Origin: Amorphoplanes friuliensis DSM 7358
GTDB lineage: Bacteria; Actinomycetota; Actinomycetes; Mycobacteriales; Micromonosporaceae
NCBI RefSeq assembly: GCF_000494755.1
Contig: NC_022657.1
Span: 197,501-261,500, forward strand
Reading direction: 5' to 3'
DNA: 64,000 bases
The position numbers and the translations under genes were made by a program. Below, piece by piece: positions 11,182 to 18,958 of the stretch. Numbering within the stretch: position 1 is the stretch's first letter; the number at the start of each line of letters is the position of its first letter. The notes beneath the pieces were generated by a model, which had not been told where the DNA came from, made no database searches, and saw only the letters and a program-made list of their open reading frames with translations.

Positions 11182-11955
11182 CTACTTTTCTTCGGTCAGG
11201 CGTGGGGGTCGGCGGCGGCGCGGTAGCAGCAGAGCGACGCGGTCGAGGAGCGCCTCGAGGGCTTCCTCGAAATCCTGGGCGGCGACGTCGATGGACAGAT
11301 GCGGCTCGAGGCGCTGCAGGATCGGGTAGTTGCTGAGGTCCTCGATCGGCGACACGTCGGGTTCCTCGACCGGTCCGGTCTCCACACCGTGGGCGGACAC
11401 CTCGAGGAGCAGGTGCCCGAGCAGGAAGCTGCTGAAGGCCCGGTAGACGGCGGCGGCGTTCTCGTCGGAGAACCCGGCGTCGGTCATCACCTCGAGCAGG
11501 GACTCGATCCAGCGCAGGCTGCGCAGCGGTGGGCGGACCCACGGCGCTGCCGGTGGGCGGGTCGCGACCAGAGGGAAGACCTCGGGGTGGGTCAGGGCGA
11601 TCCGGCGCAGGCCGTGGGCCAGGCGTTGCAGGTAGTCGACCCAGCCGGCGTGGGCTTCGAGGTGCACGTTCGGGTCGCTGAACAGCTCGTCGACGACGGC
11701 CTCGACCACCCCGTCCAGCAGTGCTTCGCGGCCCGGCACGTACCTGTACAGCGCCATGCCCTCGACGCCGAGATAGGCGCCCAGGCGCTGCATGGTCAGC
11801 ATGCGCAGGCCGTTCTCGTCGATGAACCGCACCGCCGCGCTGATGATGCGCCGCTGATCCAGCCCGCTGCGTCCTGACCCGGCCGTGCCGGTGGGCGCGG
11901 GGACGGCCGCGACCGCGTCGCCGCGCTCCTGCGGGGTGTCCGGATCCTTCGTCAC
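11182..11955 (-). CDS. TetR-family repressor with TetR_C-type ligand domain
   Basis: A 257-residue regulator. Residues about 33-80 form the helix-turn-helix (RIISAAVRFIDENGL, LGAYLGVEGMALYRYV), and residues about 95-240 resemble the C-terminal domain of classical TetR, a ligand-binding dimerisation domain. A Pro/Ala-rich tail precedes the DNA-binding domain. It lies between the PRC-DUF2382 gene and the divergent YihY-holin-DUF3618-DUF4235 operon. Matching palindromes flank it on both sides, so it probably represses itself, the operon and the PRC-DUF2382 gene. The inducing ligand is unknown. Confidence 0.92.
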   Translation of the reverse strand: MTKDPDTPQERGDAVAAVPAPTGTAGSGRSGLDQRRIISAAVRFIDENGLRMLTMQRLGAYLGVEGMALYRYVPGREALLDGVVEAVVDELFSDPNVHLEAHAGWVDYLQRLAHGLRRIALTHPEVFPLVATRPPAAPWVRPPLRSLRWIESLLEVMTDAGFSDENAAAVYRAFSSFLLGHLLLEVSAHGVETGPVEEPDVSPIEDLSNYPILQRLEPHLSIDVAAQDFEEALEALLDRVALLLPRRRRPPRLTEEK

Positions 11956-12010
11956 GCCCCAAGCCTCCCACGGCCGGGCCCGCCGCCGACATGAGGCTTA
12001 TTCGTGTACG

Positions 12011-12027
12011 CGTTTAGAACATAAACG
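12011..12027. promoter_or_regulatory. TetR-type operator, copy 2
   Basis: CGTTTA GAACA TAAACG, a perfect 6-5-6 inverted repeat in the 157-base divergent region between the TetR gene (start 11955) and the YihY-family gene (start 12113). It matches the 11154-11170 site in both arms and in four of five spacer bases. Binding here could control both divergent promoters. Confidence 0.75.
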
Positions 12028-12112
12028 ACACCTCGTTCGATGATGAGTTGAATTATCGACAAGAGGATTAGGGAATGGTCGGAGCGGGAAGCGCTGGTGC
12101 AGGAGGCACGCC

Positions 12113-13177
12113 ATGAGTTCTGATCAGAAATCCGGCCGCGGCGACAACATCGATCTTGATGCGGTCGCCACGACCCGTACCGGGGACGACAGACCCAACG
12201 ATCTGTCCGCGCCCTCGCCCGACGCCGGGCCGGACAGTCCCGCCCAGTTGAAGGGCAAGGGGCTCTTCGGTGCGCTCAAGCGCACCGTCAAACAGTTCTC
12301 GCAGGACAACATCACCGACTGGGCCGCCGCGCTGACCTACTACGGGGTGCTGTCCATCTTCCCCGGCCTGCTGGTCATCGTGTCCCTGCTGGGCATGCTC
12401 AGCAGCAACGGGCAGCAGACCGTGCAGGACGCGGTGCGGGAGCTCGCCCCCAACCCGCAGCTGCAGAACCTGGTCGGCACCGTCCTGGACCAGGTCAAGG
12501 ACCCCGGCACCGCCGGCCTCGCGGCCATCATCGGTATCGTCGCCGCCTTCTGGTCCGCCTCCGGCTACACGGCAGCGTTCATGCGCGCGTCCAACGCCGT
12601 CTACGACGTCCCCGAGGGCCGGCCGATCTGGAAGACACTGCCGATCCGCGTGGGCGTCACGGCCGTGGTCGGCCTGATGCTGATCATCTCCGCGGCGATC
12701 GTCATCTTCACCGGCGACCTCGCCGAGATCGTCGGCGACAAGATCGGCCTGGGCTCGGCCGCCGTGCTGACCTGGAACATCGCCAAGTGGCCGGTCCTGC
12801 TGATGCTGGTCAGCCTGATGTTCGCGATCCTCTACTGGGCCTCCCCGAACGCCAAGACCGGCGCCTTCCGCTGGGTCAGCCCCGGCGGCGTCTTCGCCGT
12901 GGTGCTCTGGATCCTCGCCTCCGCCGCGTTTGCGCTCTACCTGGCCAACTTCGCCAACTACAACAAGACGTACGGCACGGTCGGCGGTGTCATCGCCTTC
13001 CTCGTCTGGATGTGGATCACCAACATCGCCATCCTGCTCGGCGCCGAACTCGACGCCGAACTGCAGCGCGGACGGGCCATCGCCGCAGGCCACGACCCCA
13101 CCGACGAGCCGTTCCTCGAGCTCCGCGACGACCGCAAGATCAAGCCGGGCAGCGAACAGGGCCTGAGCACCAACTGA
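12113..13177 (+). CDS. YihY/BrkB-family inner-membrane protein
   Basis: A 354-residue membrane protein of the YihY/virulence-factor-BrkB family. An acidic, unstructured N-terminus (about 1-55) is followed by the family start NITDWAAALTYYGVLSIFPGLLVI and about six membrane segments; conserved blocks include FWSASGYTAAFMRASNAVYDV, FRWVSPGGVFAVVLWILAS and TYGTVGGVIAFLVWMWITN. The family was once called RNase BN but has no proven enzyme activity; roles in envelope integrity or transport are suggested. AGGAGG lies 6 bases before the ATG. It is first of a six-gene operon and probably under the adjacent TetR. Confidence 0.94.
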   Translation: MSSDQKSGRGDNIDLDAVATTRTGDDRPNDLSAPSPDAGPDSPAQLKGKGLFGALKRTVKQFSQDNITDWAAALTYYGVLSIFPGLLVIVSLLGMLSSNGQQTVQDAVRELAPNPQLQNLVGTVLDQVKDPGTAGLAAIIGIVAAFWSASGYTAAFMRASNAVYDVPEGRPIWKTLPIRVGVTAVVGLMLIISAAIVIFTGDLAEIVGDKIGLGSAAVLTWNIAKWPVLLMLVSLMFAILYWASPNAKTGAFRWVSPGGVFAVVLWILASAAFALYLANFANYNKTYGTVGGVIAFLVWMWITNIAILLGAELDAELQRGRAIAAGHDPTDEPFLELRDDRKIKPGSEQGLSTN

Positions 13178-13196
13178 GCTTCGAAAGGACAACACC

Positions 13197-13613
13197 TTGT
13201 CATCCGACCCCCCGCAGTCCGCGGAATCCACCTCCGACCTGGTCAGCCAGGCGGCCGCGCAGATCTCCACCCTGGTACGCGACGAGCTGACACTGGCCAA
13301 GCTCGAACTCGCCGAGAAGGGCAAGCGCGCCGGCATCGGCGGCGGCCTCTTCGGCGGCGCCGCCGTGCTGGGCATGTACGCGCTGGGCCTGCTCCTCGCC
13401 CTCGCGGTTGTCCTCCTGGACCTGGTCTGGCCGTTGTGGCTGGCCCTCCTGGTCGTTCTCGTCGTTGTGGTCGCCGCAGCCGGGATCGCCGCCCTCGTGG
13501 GCAAGCAGAAGCTGCAGGCTGCGGTGCCGCCGGTGCCCACCGACGCCGTCGCCAGCACCCAGGCCGATGTAAAGACCGTCAAGAACGCAGTCAGGGAAGG
13601 ACGCTCATCATGA
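13197..13613 (+). CDS. Phage-holin-like membrane protein (Phage_holin_3_6/DUF1469 type)
   Basis: A 138-residue protein with an amphipathic N-terminal helix (SQAAAQISTLVRDELTLAKL) and two closely spaced membrane helices (about 45-75 and 80-102), the layout of the Actinobacterial holin-superfamily III proteins. These are housekeeping membrane proteins and not phage genes. Translation starts at TTG 13197 behind GAAAGGA. Its stop overlaps the next start as ATGA. It lies between YihY and DUF3618 genes, a common actinobacterial neighbourhood. Confidence 0.88.
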   Translation: MSSDPPQSAESTSDLVSQAAAQISTLVRDELTLAKLELAEKGKRAGIGGGLFGGAAVLGMYALGLLLALAVVLLDLVWPLWLALLVVLVVVVAAAGIAALVGKQKLQAAVPPVPTDAVASTQADVKTVKNAVREGRSS

Positions 13614-13933
13614 CCAGTTCGGACACCCCCACCGACCCGCAGCAGCTGCGCGCCGAGATCGAGCGCACCCGCGCCGAACTGGGCGAGACCGTGCAGGAAC
13701 TCGCCGCCAAGACCGACGTCAAGGCCCGCGCCAAGGAGAAGCTGGCCGGTGTGAAGGATCAGGCCGCTCAGGTCGCCGGTGTCGTCTCCCAGAAGGCCTC
13801 GACGGCCAAGCAGCAGCTGGCTGACTCCGACCTTCCGGCTCAGGTGCGCCGGCCGGTTCCCCTGGCCGCGATCGGCGCGGCAGTGGCCGCCCTCGTCGTG
13901 ATCGTCGTCGTGGCTCGCCGGAAGCGCTCATGA
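13610..13933 (+). CDS. DUF3618-containing single-pass membrane protein
   Basis: A 107-residue protein: residues about 8-50 match DUF3618 (PQQLRAEIERTRAELGETVQ), a predicted amphipathic helix; residues about 82-102 form one C-terminal membrane span followed by the basic tail RRKRS. Function unknown; it is regularly found beside holin-like and DUF4235 genes. The start at 13610 was chosen because it gives the ATGA overlap with the holin-like gene and begins just before the domain; the frame stays open upstream but there it is a shadow of that gene. Confidence 0.88.
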   Translation: MTSSDTPTDPQQLRAEIERTRAELGETVQELAAKTDVKARAKEKLAGVKDQAAQVAGVVSQKASTAKQQLADSDLPAQVRRPVPLAAIGAAVAALVVIVVVARRKRS

Positions 13934-14202
13934 GCGGCAAAGCGGCCAAGATCGCCTACAAGCCCGTCGGGCTGCTGCTCGGCGCGGGCGCCGGACTCGT
14001 CTCCGGCCTGATCTTCAAACAGGTCTGGAAGATCGTCGGCAACGACGACGACGCACCCAACGCCACCGACGAGGACCGCGGCTGGCCGGAAATCCTCATC
14101 GCCGCCGCCATCCAGGGCGCGATCTTCGCGGCCGTCAAGGCCACCGTCGACCGCGCCGGCGCCGCCGGCATCAGGAAAGCCACCGGCCAGTGGCCGGCCT
14201 GA
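13930..14202 (+). CDS. DUF4235 membrane protein
   Basis: A 90-residue protein with two membrane helices (KPVGLLLGAGAGLVSGLIF and ILIAAAIQGAIFAAVKATV) separated by an acidic loop (DDDAPNATDEDRGWPE) and ending in the DUF4235 signature of a basic amphipathic segment. Function unknown. It overlaps the DUF3618 gene as ATGA and belongs to the same operon. Confidence 0.88.
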   Translation: MSGKAAKIAYKPVGLLLGAGAGLVSGLIFKQVWKIVGNDDDAPNATDEDRGWPEILIAAAIQGAIFAAVKATVDRAGAAGIRKATGQWPA

Positions 14203-14239
14203 GACCTCACCAGCAACGCAGCTTCAAGAAAGGACAAGC

Positions 14240-14527
14240 ATGAAGGTGTTCAAGTTCGCCACCGGCCTCGCCGTCGGATACGTGCTCGGCAGCCGAGCCG
14301 GCCGTGAGAGGTACGAGCAGATCGTCGCGGCTGCCCGCAAAGCCCAGGACCACCCCACGGTGACCCAGATCCAGCAGAAGGCCAAGGGCCTCCTCGGCAC
14401 CGCACAAACCGCAGACACCTCGGACGCCGGAGCACCGGCGAGTGTCACGGCGAGCACCTCGGCACCTCGCCCCCCGCGGCGCCAGCCCACGACCACGCCG
14501 AACACGCTCATCGAACCACTGCCGTAA
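14240..14527 (+). CDS. Small YtxH-like membrane-associated protein
   Basis: A 95-residue protein with an N-terminal glycine-rich membrane segment (FATGLAVGYVLGSRAGRERYEQI), an amphipathic helix and a Pro/Thr-rich tail. The opening is typical of the small actinobacterial proteins sometimes mislabelled protoporphyrinogen oxidase and resembles YtxH general-stress proteins. AAGAAAGGA precedes the ATG. It is 37 bases after the DUF4235 gene and probably ends the operon. Role unknown. Confidence 0.82.
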   Translation: MKVFKFATGLAVGYVLGSRAGRERYEQIVAAARKAQDHPTVTQIQQKAKGLLGTAQTADTSDAGAPASVTASTSAPRPPRRQPTTTPNTLIEPLP

Positions 14528-14583
14528 CCCGCCCGCCGCGCCGCGCGCTGATCCCCCGATGCGGTGGCAGCGTGCGGTGCGGG

Positions 14584-15513
14584 TCAGGCCAGGCGCGCCT
14601 CGAGCCACCTCAGGGTGTGGAGACATTGTTCGCGTTGCATCCGGCGCAGGCCTGGCAGGCCGGGGATGTCAGGCAGGTGTCCGTCCCGCCAGCCCCGGCC
14701 GGCAAGCCCGGCAAGTGCCACGTTCACTTCGTCTGCGGGCGCATCTCGCCAGCACGAGCGTTGCAGAAGACGCTCGGGGTCGTGACCGCACGCGGCCACG
14801 TCGGGAGCCAGCCGGATCAGATCCATCCATCCCGGTGCCGTCCAGAGGTGCGTCCAGTCCACGATCCGCAGCCGCCCGGTGCGCTCGCGGATGACGTTGT
14901 CCCGTCGCAGATCACCGTGGTGCAGGGCTGAGCCGCCACCGAGGACGTCAAGCCATCTGCTCTCCATCTCGGCGAGCAGCGGGACGGGAAGGTCCACGGG
15001 TAACGGCCGCCCGATGCTGGCCGGGCCGGCGTTGTTGTTCAGCGCCTGCCAGGTGCCGAGCATGGGCAAAAACGCCTCAGCGTACGAAGAAGTGCCGGCG
15101 ACCGGGCACGGGTCCATCACCTCGCGCATGCGCTGCAGCACCTCGAGCAGCCGCGGGTGGTCGGCGGCTTCCCACCACTTCACAGGTTCGCCCTCGACAA
15201 CCTCGTACGCCGCCACCCGCCATTCCTTGACAGTGGCCGACCCGACGAGAAGTGGGCCGAGCTCGTCGGCCACCTGTGCCAATGCCACCCCGGCTTCCAC
15301 AGCTTCACCAAGGCCTTCGCCCACCGGCGCGGCCTTGACGAACAGCCTGTTCCCCTTGCTGCCGACCACGACCGACGCCGCAGACGGTGTGAACCCTGCT
15401 CGGGCGGGGTGCTCGGCAACAATCGCACTGCCGAGCAGGTCCTGGATCACCGCTCGAACATCGTCCGGGCTGTCCGCCAGCCGCGGTCGCCGAATCGGCT
15501 GGTCCGTGGTCAC
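14584..15513 (-). CDS. Aminoglycoside-phosphotransferase-fold kinase
   Basis: About 309 residues with the APH/choline-kinase fold. Readable features are the nucleotide-lobe strand GNRLFVKA, the catalytic loop LHHGDLRRDNVI (HGDxxxxN) and the metal-binding IVDWTH. Substrate is unknown; most such actinobacterial proteins are not resistance enzymes. The GTG at 15513 is a guess: the frame continues to 15660 but that extension is Arg/Cys-rich and unlike the family, and no clear ribosome site decides the start. Confidence 0.8.
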   Translation of the reverse strand: MTTDQPIRRPRLADSPDDVRAVIQDLLGSAIVAEHPARAGFTPSAASVVVGSKGNRLFVKAAPVGEGLGEAVEAGVALAQVADELGPLLVGSATVKEWRVAAYEVVEGEPVKWWEAADHPRLLEVLQRMREVMDPCPVAGTSSYAEAFLPMLGTWQALNNNAGPASIGRPLPVDLPVPLLAEMESRWLDVLGGGSALHHGDLRRDNVIRERTGRLRIVDWTHLWTAPGWMDLIRLAPDVAACGHDPERLLQRSCWRDAPADEVNVALAGLAGRGWRDGHLPDIPGLPGLRRMQREQCLHTLRWLEARLA

Positions 15514-15637
15514 CGTCGCGACGATTGCAGTTGATACGCAGGGCAGCAATCCACGACCGCACCTCTCGGGCCGCTGAGGGCTGGTTCGTTGCGGTGCTTC
15601 CATGCTGTCCCGGCACCGCTGATCACCGCGCGGCCAG

Positions 15638-15985
15638 CTACAGCCACGGGACTGCCGCATCGGTGATGCTGACGGTCAAGAGGCTGCTCCCGGCCGGTCG
15701 CCAAAGCCAGGACTGCACGTTGGCGGTCGCAGCTTTCACCCCATCCGCCGGCACGGGAATCTCTTGCTTCCAGTCCGCTGGACGGAGGGGGAAGTCGTGT
15801 ACCGCGACGAACCCGTAGCCGGCCAAGGCTATGACTGCTTCTCGGAGGAGTGGCACGGCCTGGACGCGGTCAGCCTCGTCGCCGTCGGCCGTCCAGGCTG
15901 CGGTGATCTCCCACAGCGCGGCCTCGGGGTCGGCCTCCGCAAGGACAAATGACTCAACTGGGCTGAGGCCGACGGGAGCAGACAT
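15638..15985 (-). CDS. Hypothetical protein
   Basis: A 115-residue protein starting MSAPVGLSPVESFVLAEADP. It contains an acidic helix, a central segment VPLLREAVIALAGYGFVAVHD and a Trp-containing C-terminus (VQSWLWRPAGSSLLTVSITD). There is no signal peptide or membrane span. I do not recognise the family. It lies upstream of the phosphotransferase gene on the same strand, about 120 bases away, and could share its transcript. The frame stays open upstream of the chosen ATG, but that part is not protein-like. Confidence 0.6.
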   Translation of the reverse strand: MSAPVGLSPVESFVLAEADPEAALWEITAAWTADGDEADRVQAVPLLREAVIALAGYGFVAVHDFPLRPADWKQEIPVPADGVKAATANVQSWLWRPAGSSLLTVSITDAAVPWL

Positions 15986-16186
15986 GTGGGCATGTTGGCG
16001 CCGCACAGGCAACAAGCGCAATACGGTTTGAGAATCCTTGATCACCGGCTGTTCACAGCCTGTTGACCTGCAACTTGAACCGGTATCGGGACCGACGCTG
16101 CGAGGCGGCCGGAGCACCCCGGATCCCGTGCCTGACGCCGCTCGGGTGCCCTGGCCGTTGCGGCTAACCGCAGGCTTGGGTGTTGG

Positions 16187-16258
16187 TGGGCCGCCCGGGA
16201 TTCGAACCCGGAACCTAAGGATTAAAAGTCCTCAGCTCTGCCATTGAGCTAGCAGCCC
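16187..16258 (-). tRNA. tRNA-Lys, anticodon TTT
   Basis: Read on the reverse strand: acceptor GGGCTGC paired with GCGGCCC, then TA and a D arm starting GCTC, an anticodon stem GAGGA/TCCTT with loop CTTTTAA (anticodon TTT), and a T arm CCGGG TTCGAAT CCCGG, discriminator A. CCA is not encoded. The 16259-16397 stretch upstream of it holds no gene that I can see. Confidence 0.95.
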
Positions 16259-16397
16259 GCGGCTGCCAGGGTACCGTCACGCGGCCAGGCGCCGCTGACC
16301 CCTCGGCGTGTCGCCCGATTTCCGCACTTCAAAGGCATTGTCAGCGGGTCGGTGAGGGCTGCCGGGCCCGTCAGCGGCGGTAGGTGCGTTTGCTATC

Positions 16398-16439
16398 AAA
16401 AAAACGTGCCGGTGGGACCAGGGCGGTCCCACCGGCACG
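16398..16439 (-). terminator. Strong Rho-independent terminator of the RTX-type gene
   Basis: A perfect 15-bp inverted repeat, CGTGCCGGTGGGACC and GGTCCCACCGGCACG, with a 5-base loop, followed on the reverse strand by seven T residues. It lies 13 bases after the stop of the repeat-protein gene. Confidence 0.93.
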
Positions 16440-16452
16440 CTTCGGGTGGTTG

Positions 16453-17721
16453 TTACTTGATCGTCGCTGCGGTGGCCGCGCGGGACTTGGCGTCCAGCAG
16501 GGCCTTCAGGGCCGCCTGGTTCGGGGTGGCGGTGGCCGAGGACGCGCTGAGGGCGGAGGTGCCCACCAGCTCGCAGTTCACCGTCGTGCCGGATGCCAGG
16601 ACCAGGCAGAAGTCGCCGTCGATGGTGAGGTTGTTGCCGCCGTCAAGCTGGTCGGTGGCGGAGTTGCTGCCGATCTGGATGCCGCCGTCGGACAGGTCCT
16701 CGCCGACGAGGGCGTCGTCGCCGTTGTTGCCGTTGACGATGTCGTTGCCGGCCTTGCCGTAGAGGATGTCCTCGCCGTCGCCGCCGGTGATGCGGTCGTT
16801 GCCCGCTTCGCCGAGGACGATGTCGTCACCGGACTCGCCGTGGAGCTGGTCGTCGCCGGCGTCGCCGACGAGGATGTCGGCGCCTGCTGCGCCGTACTCG
16901 CGGTCGTTGCCCGCGCCCGCGACGAGGATGTCGTCGCCGGTGTCGCCGAAGAGGGAGTCGTTGCCGGCGCCGCCGGAGACCTCGTCGTTGCCGGTGCCGC
17001 TGTTGAGGGAGTCGTTGCCGGCGTCGCCCCACATGGTGTCGTTGCCCGACTCGCCGTAGACGATGTCGGTGCCGTCGTTGCCGGAGAGGCGGTCGTTGCC
17101 GGTGCCGCCCACGACGCGGTCGTTGCCGGTGCCGCCGAGGAGGGTGTCGTTGCCGGAGTCGCCGTACGCCTTGTCGTTGCCCGAGCCGGCGTCGATGCGG
17201 TCGTTGCCGCTGCTGCCGTAGGAGGCGTCGGTGCCGGAGCCACCGAAGATGGTGTCGTTGCCACCCTTGCCGTACAGGTTGTCGTTGCCCGAGCCGCCCT
17301 GGAGCTGGTCGCCCGCGGAGCCGCCGGTGAGGCTGTCGTTGCCGGAGCCGCCGTCGGTCAGCATGTAGACCGACGTGTTGTTCTTGACCCAGTCGTTCTT
17401 GTCGCCGAGGGCGATGCTGAACTTCGTCGTCTTCTTCGACGTCGTGCACTTGACCTTGGTCTTGTCGCCCTTGACCGCCTTGCAGCCCTTGCCGGCCTTG
17501 ATGGCGACCTTGTCGTTCAGGGTGACGGTGCGGCCGGAGATGGTGATGGTGAGCCCGTTGGTCTTACCCATCAAGGCGTTGAACTGCACGGTGGACGAGC
17601 CGACAACCTTGGCCGCGCCTGCGGAAGCCGCCTGGGCGGGCATCGCGAAGAGGCCGGTGGAGGCGACAGCGGCGGCGGTGACGCCGAGGCCGAGCAGTGC
17701 CTTGCGGTGGAACACGGACAT
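16453..17721 (-). CDS. Secreted RTX-type calcium-binding repeat protein
   Basis: A 422-residue exported protein. A Sec signal peptide (about 1-31, ending AMPAQA-A) is followed by a Lys-rich beta domain (about 35-120) with two Cys, then about 20 nonapeptide RTX units of the form GGxGNDxLx (about 122-335), which fold into calcium-binding parallel beta rolls. A short non-repeat tail with two Cys and an Ala/Thr-rich end follows. There is no type I secretion gene nearby and the Sec signal suggests simple export. Role is probably as a surface or matrix protein; no catalytic domain is visible. GGGGG precedes the ATG and a strong terminator follows. Confidence 0.92.
   Translation of the reverse strand: MSVFHRKALLGLGVTAAAVASTGLFAMPAQAASAGAAKVVGSSTVQFNALMGKTNGLTITISGRTVTLNDKVAIKAGKGCKAVKGDKTKVKCTTSKKTTKFSIALGDKNDWVKNNTSVYMLTDGGSGNDSLTGGSAGDQLQGGSGNDNLYGKGGNDTIFGGSGTDASYGSSGNDRIDAGSGNDKAYGDSGNDTLLGGTGNDRVVGGTGNDRLSGNDGTDIVYGESGNDTMWGDAGNDSLNSGTGNDEVSGGAGNDSLFGDTGDDILVAGAGNDREYGAAGADILVGDAGDDQLHGESGDDIVLGEAGNDRITGGDGEDILYGKAGNDIVNGNNGDDALVGEDLSDGGIQIGSNSATDQLDGGNNLTIDGDFCLVLASGTTVNCELVGTSALSASSATATPNQAALKALLDAKSRAATAATIK
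16720..17360 (-). repeat. Tandem 27-base coding repeats for RTX nonapeptides
   Basis: The coding sequence is a tandem array of degenerate 27-base units, seen on the plus strand as recurring GTCGTTGCCGG blocks spaced at multiples of 27. It encodes the GGxGNDxLx beta-roll units. The array makes the opposite strand open over a long Val/Ala-rich frame, which is not a gene. Confidence 0.85.
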
Positions 17722-17897
17722 GCAGAAAACCCCCGTATTGAACGTGTGTGATGCGGTGATCGGTGGCGATCGTACGGGGGCCGCGCACTAGCTCGAACGG
17801 CGAATCAAGATCGTCCGAAAGGTCGAGAGTGGATAGACGGATCCCTCTGGACGGGAACCATTCCCTTGGATATAGAAGGTTCTCGGCCGGCGGACCG

Positions 17898-18200
17898 ATG
17901 ACTCGGACACCGGGGCGAAAATACGCTGATGTGGTGAACGAGAAAAGGCATCTCATCCTCGCCGCCGTGCTGGCCGGTGTCGCCGGTCTGGGACTCGTCG
18001 TGCTCGGCTGGTGGATCATCGACTGGCAGTTCCGGGCCGACTGGGGACGGCTGACCGAGGCGTCCTGGTGGACCTCCGGAGTGGTGCGCGCGCTCGGTTT
18101 TCTGGCTTTCGGCAAGCTGGGCTTCAAGCTCGCTCTGGCCGCCGTCCTGGGTACGGTCGCCGCCGTCGCCTGGTGGAAAGGGCGGAAGCGGCAATCCTGA
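17898..18200 (+). CDS. Small two-span membrane protein, hypothetical
   Basis: About 100 residues with two predicted membrane helices (LILAAVLAGVAGLGLVVLGW and LGFKLALAAVLGTVAAVAWW) joined by a Trp-rich external loop (IIDWQFRADWGRLTEASWW) and ending in a basic tail. Start is uncertain: ATG 17898 or the double GTG at 17931/17934, just after an AT-rich stretch that could be a promoter for a leaderless transcript. It is divergent from the RTX-type gene. Family not recognised. Confidence 0.65.
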   Translation: MTRTPGRKYADVVNEKRHLILAAVLAGVAGLGLVVLGWWIIDWQFRADWGRLTEASWWTSGVVRALGFLAFGKLGFKLALAAVLGTVAAVAWWKGRKRQS

Positions 18201-18232
18201 CCAGGTGGTAGAAAACTGGGAGGGAGGTAGGA

Positions 18233-18958
18233 ATGAACGAGCTATCCGTCCAGCTGTACTCGGTCCGTGACGCCTTCGCCACCGATCCCACCCGCACCCT
18301 CGCCCGTCTGGCCGACATCGGTTTCACCCGCGTCGAGCCCTACGGGGTTCTGGAGAACCGGGACGTCCTGCGCACCGGTCTCGCCGAGCACGGCCTGACC
18401 GCCCCCACCGTCCACGCCAAACTGCTCGGTGCCGACCAGCATGCGGTCTTCGCGGCCGCCGCCGAGCTGGGCATCGGCACGGTCATCGAGCCCATGGTCG
18501 AGCAGGCCCGCTGGCAGCGGCCGGGCGACATCGCGTCCGAGCTCAACGCCGCCGCCGCGCTCGCCACCGGGCACGGCGTCACGGTCGGCTACCACAACCA
18601 CTGGTGGGAGCTGGTCGAACGTGTCGACGGCCGGCACGCGCTCGAAGTCTTCGCCGAGCATCTTGATCCCGCCGTGGTCCTGGAGGTCGACACCTACTGG
18701 ACGACCGCCGGCGGTGCGGACACACCCGCGCTCCTGACAGCGTTCGGTGACAAAGTGCACGCGATCCACGTCAAGGACGGCGGCCTCGCGACCGACGGGT
18801 CGGGGCAGGTCCCCGCCGGCCAGGGACGCGTGCCGTTGGCCGAGATCCTCGCCGCCGCGCCCGATGCGCTGCGGGTGATCGAGTTCGACCGGTACGACGG
18901 CGACATCTTCGACGGCCTCGCCGCGAGTTTCGCCCGCCTGAACGGCGCCGCCGAGTGA
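18233..18958 (+). CDS. Sugar phosphate isomerase/epimerase, TIM barrel
   Basis: A 241-residue protein of the xylose-isomerase-like TIM barrel (AP_endonuc_2) family. It begins LSVQLYSVRD, and metal-ligand candidates are visible in IEPM, YHNHWWE, LEVDTYW, IHVKDG and VIEFDRYDG. Such proteins isomerise or dehydrate sugars and inositols. GGGAGGTAGGA lies just before the ATG. Its stop overlaps the Gfo/Idh/MocA gene as GTGA, so both act in one sugar or polyol pathway; the substrate is not evident. Confidence 0.93.
   Translation: MNELSVQLYSVRDAFATDPTRTLARLADIGFTRVEPYGVLENRDVLRTGLAEHGLTAPTVHAKLLGADQHAVFAAAAELGIGTVIEPMVEQARWQRPGDIASELNAAAALATGHGVTVGYHNHWWELVERVDGRHALEVFAEHLDPAVVLEVDTYWTTAGGADTPALLTAFGDKVHAIHVKDGGLATDGSGQVPAGQGRVPLAEILAAAPDALRVIEFDRYDGDIFDGLAASFARLNGAAE

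Noticed and set aside
13197-13613. Holin-like gene as a sign of prophage
   Set aside because: The protein belongs to a housekeeping actinobacterial holin-superfamily III type and no phage genes surround it.
14584-15513. Aminoglycoside resistance enzyme
   Set aside because: The fold is right but the sequence lacks the specific features of known resistance kinases and has no mobile context.
16384-17751. 455-codon Val/Ala-rich frame on the plus strand
   Set aside because: It mirrors the RTX repeats on the opposite strand; the periodicity comes from the real gene.
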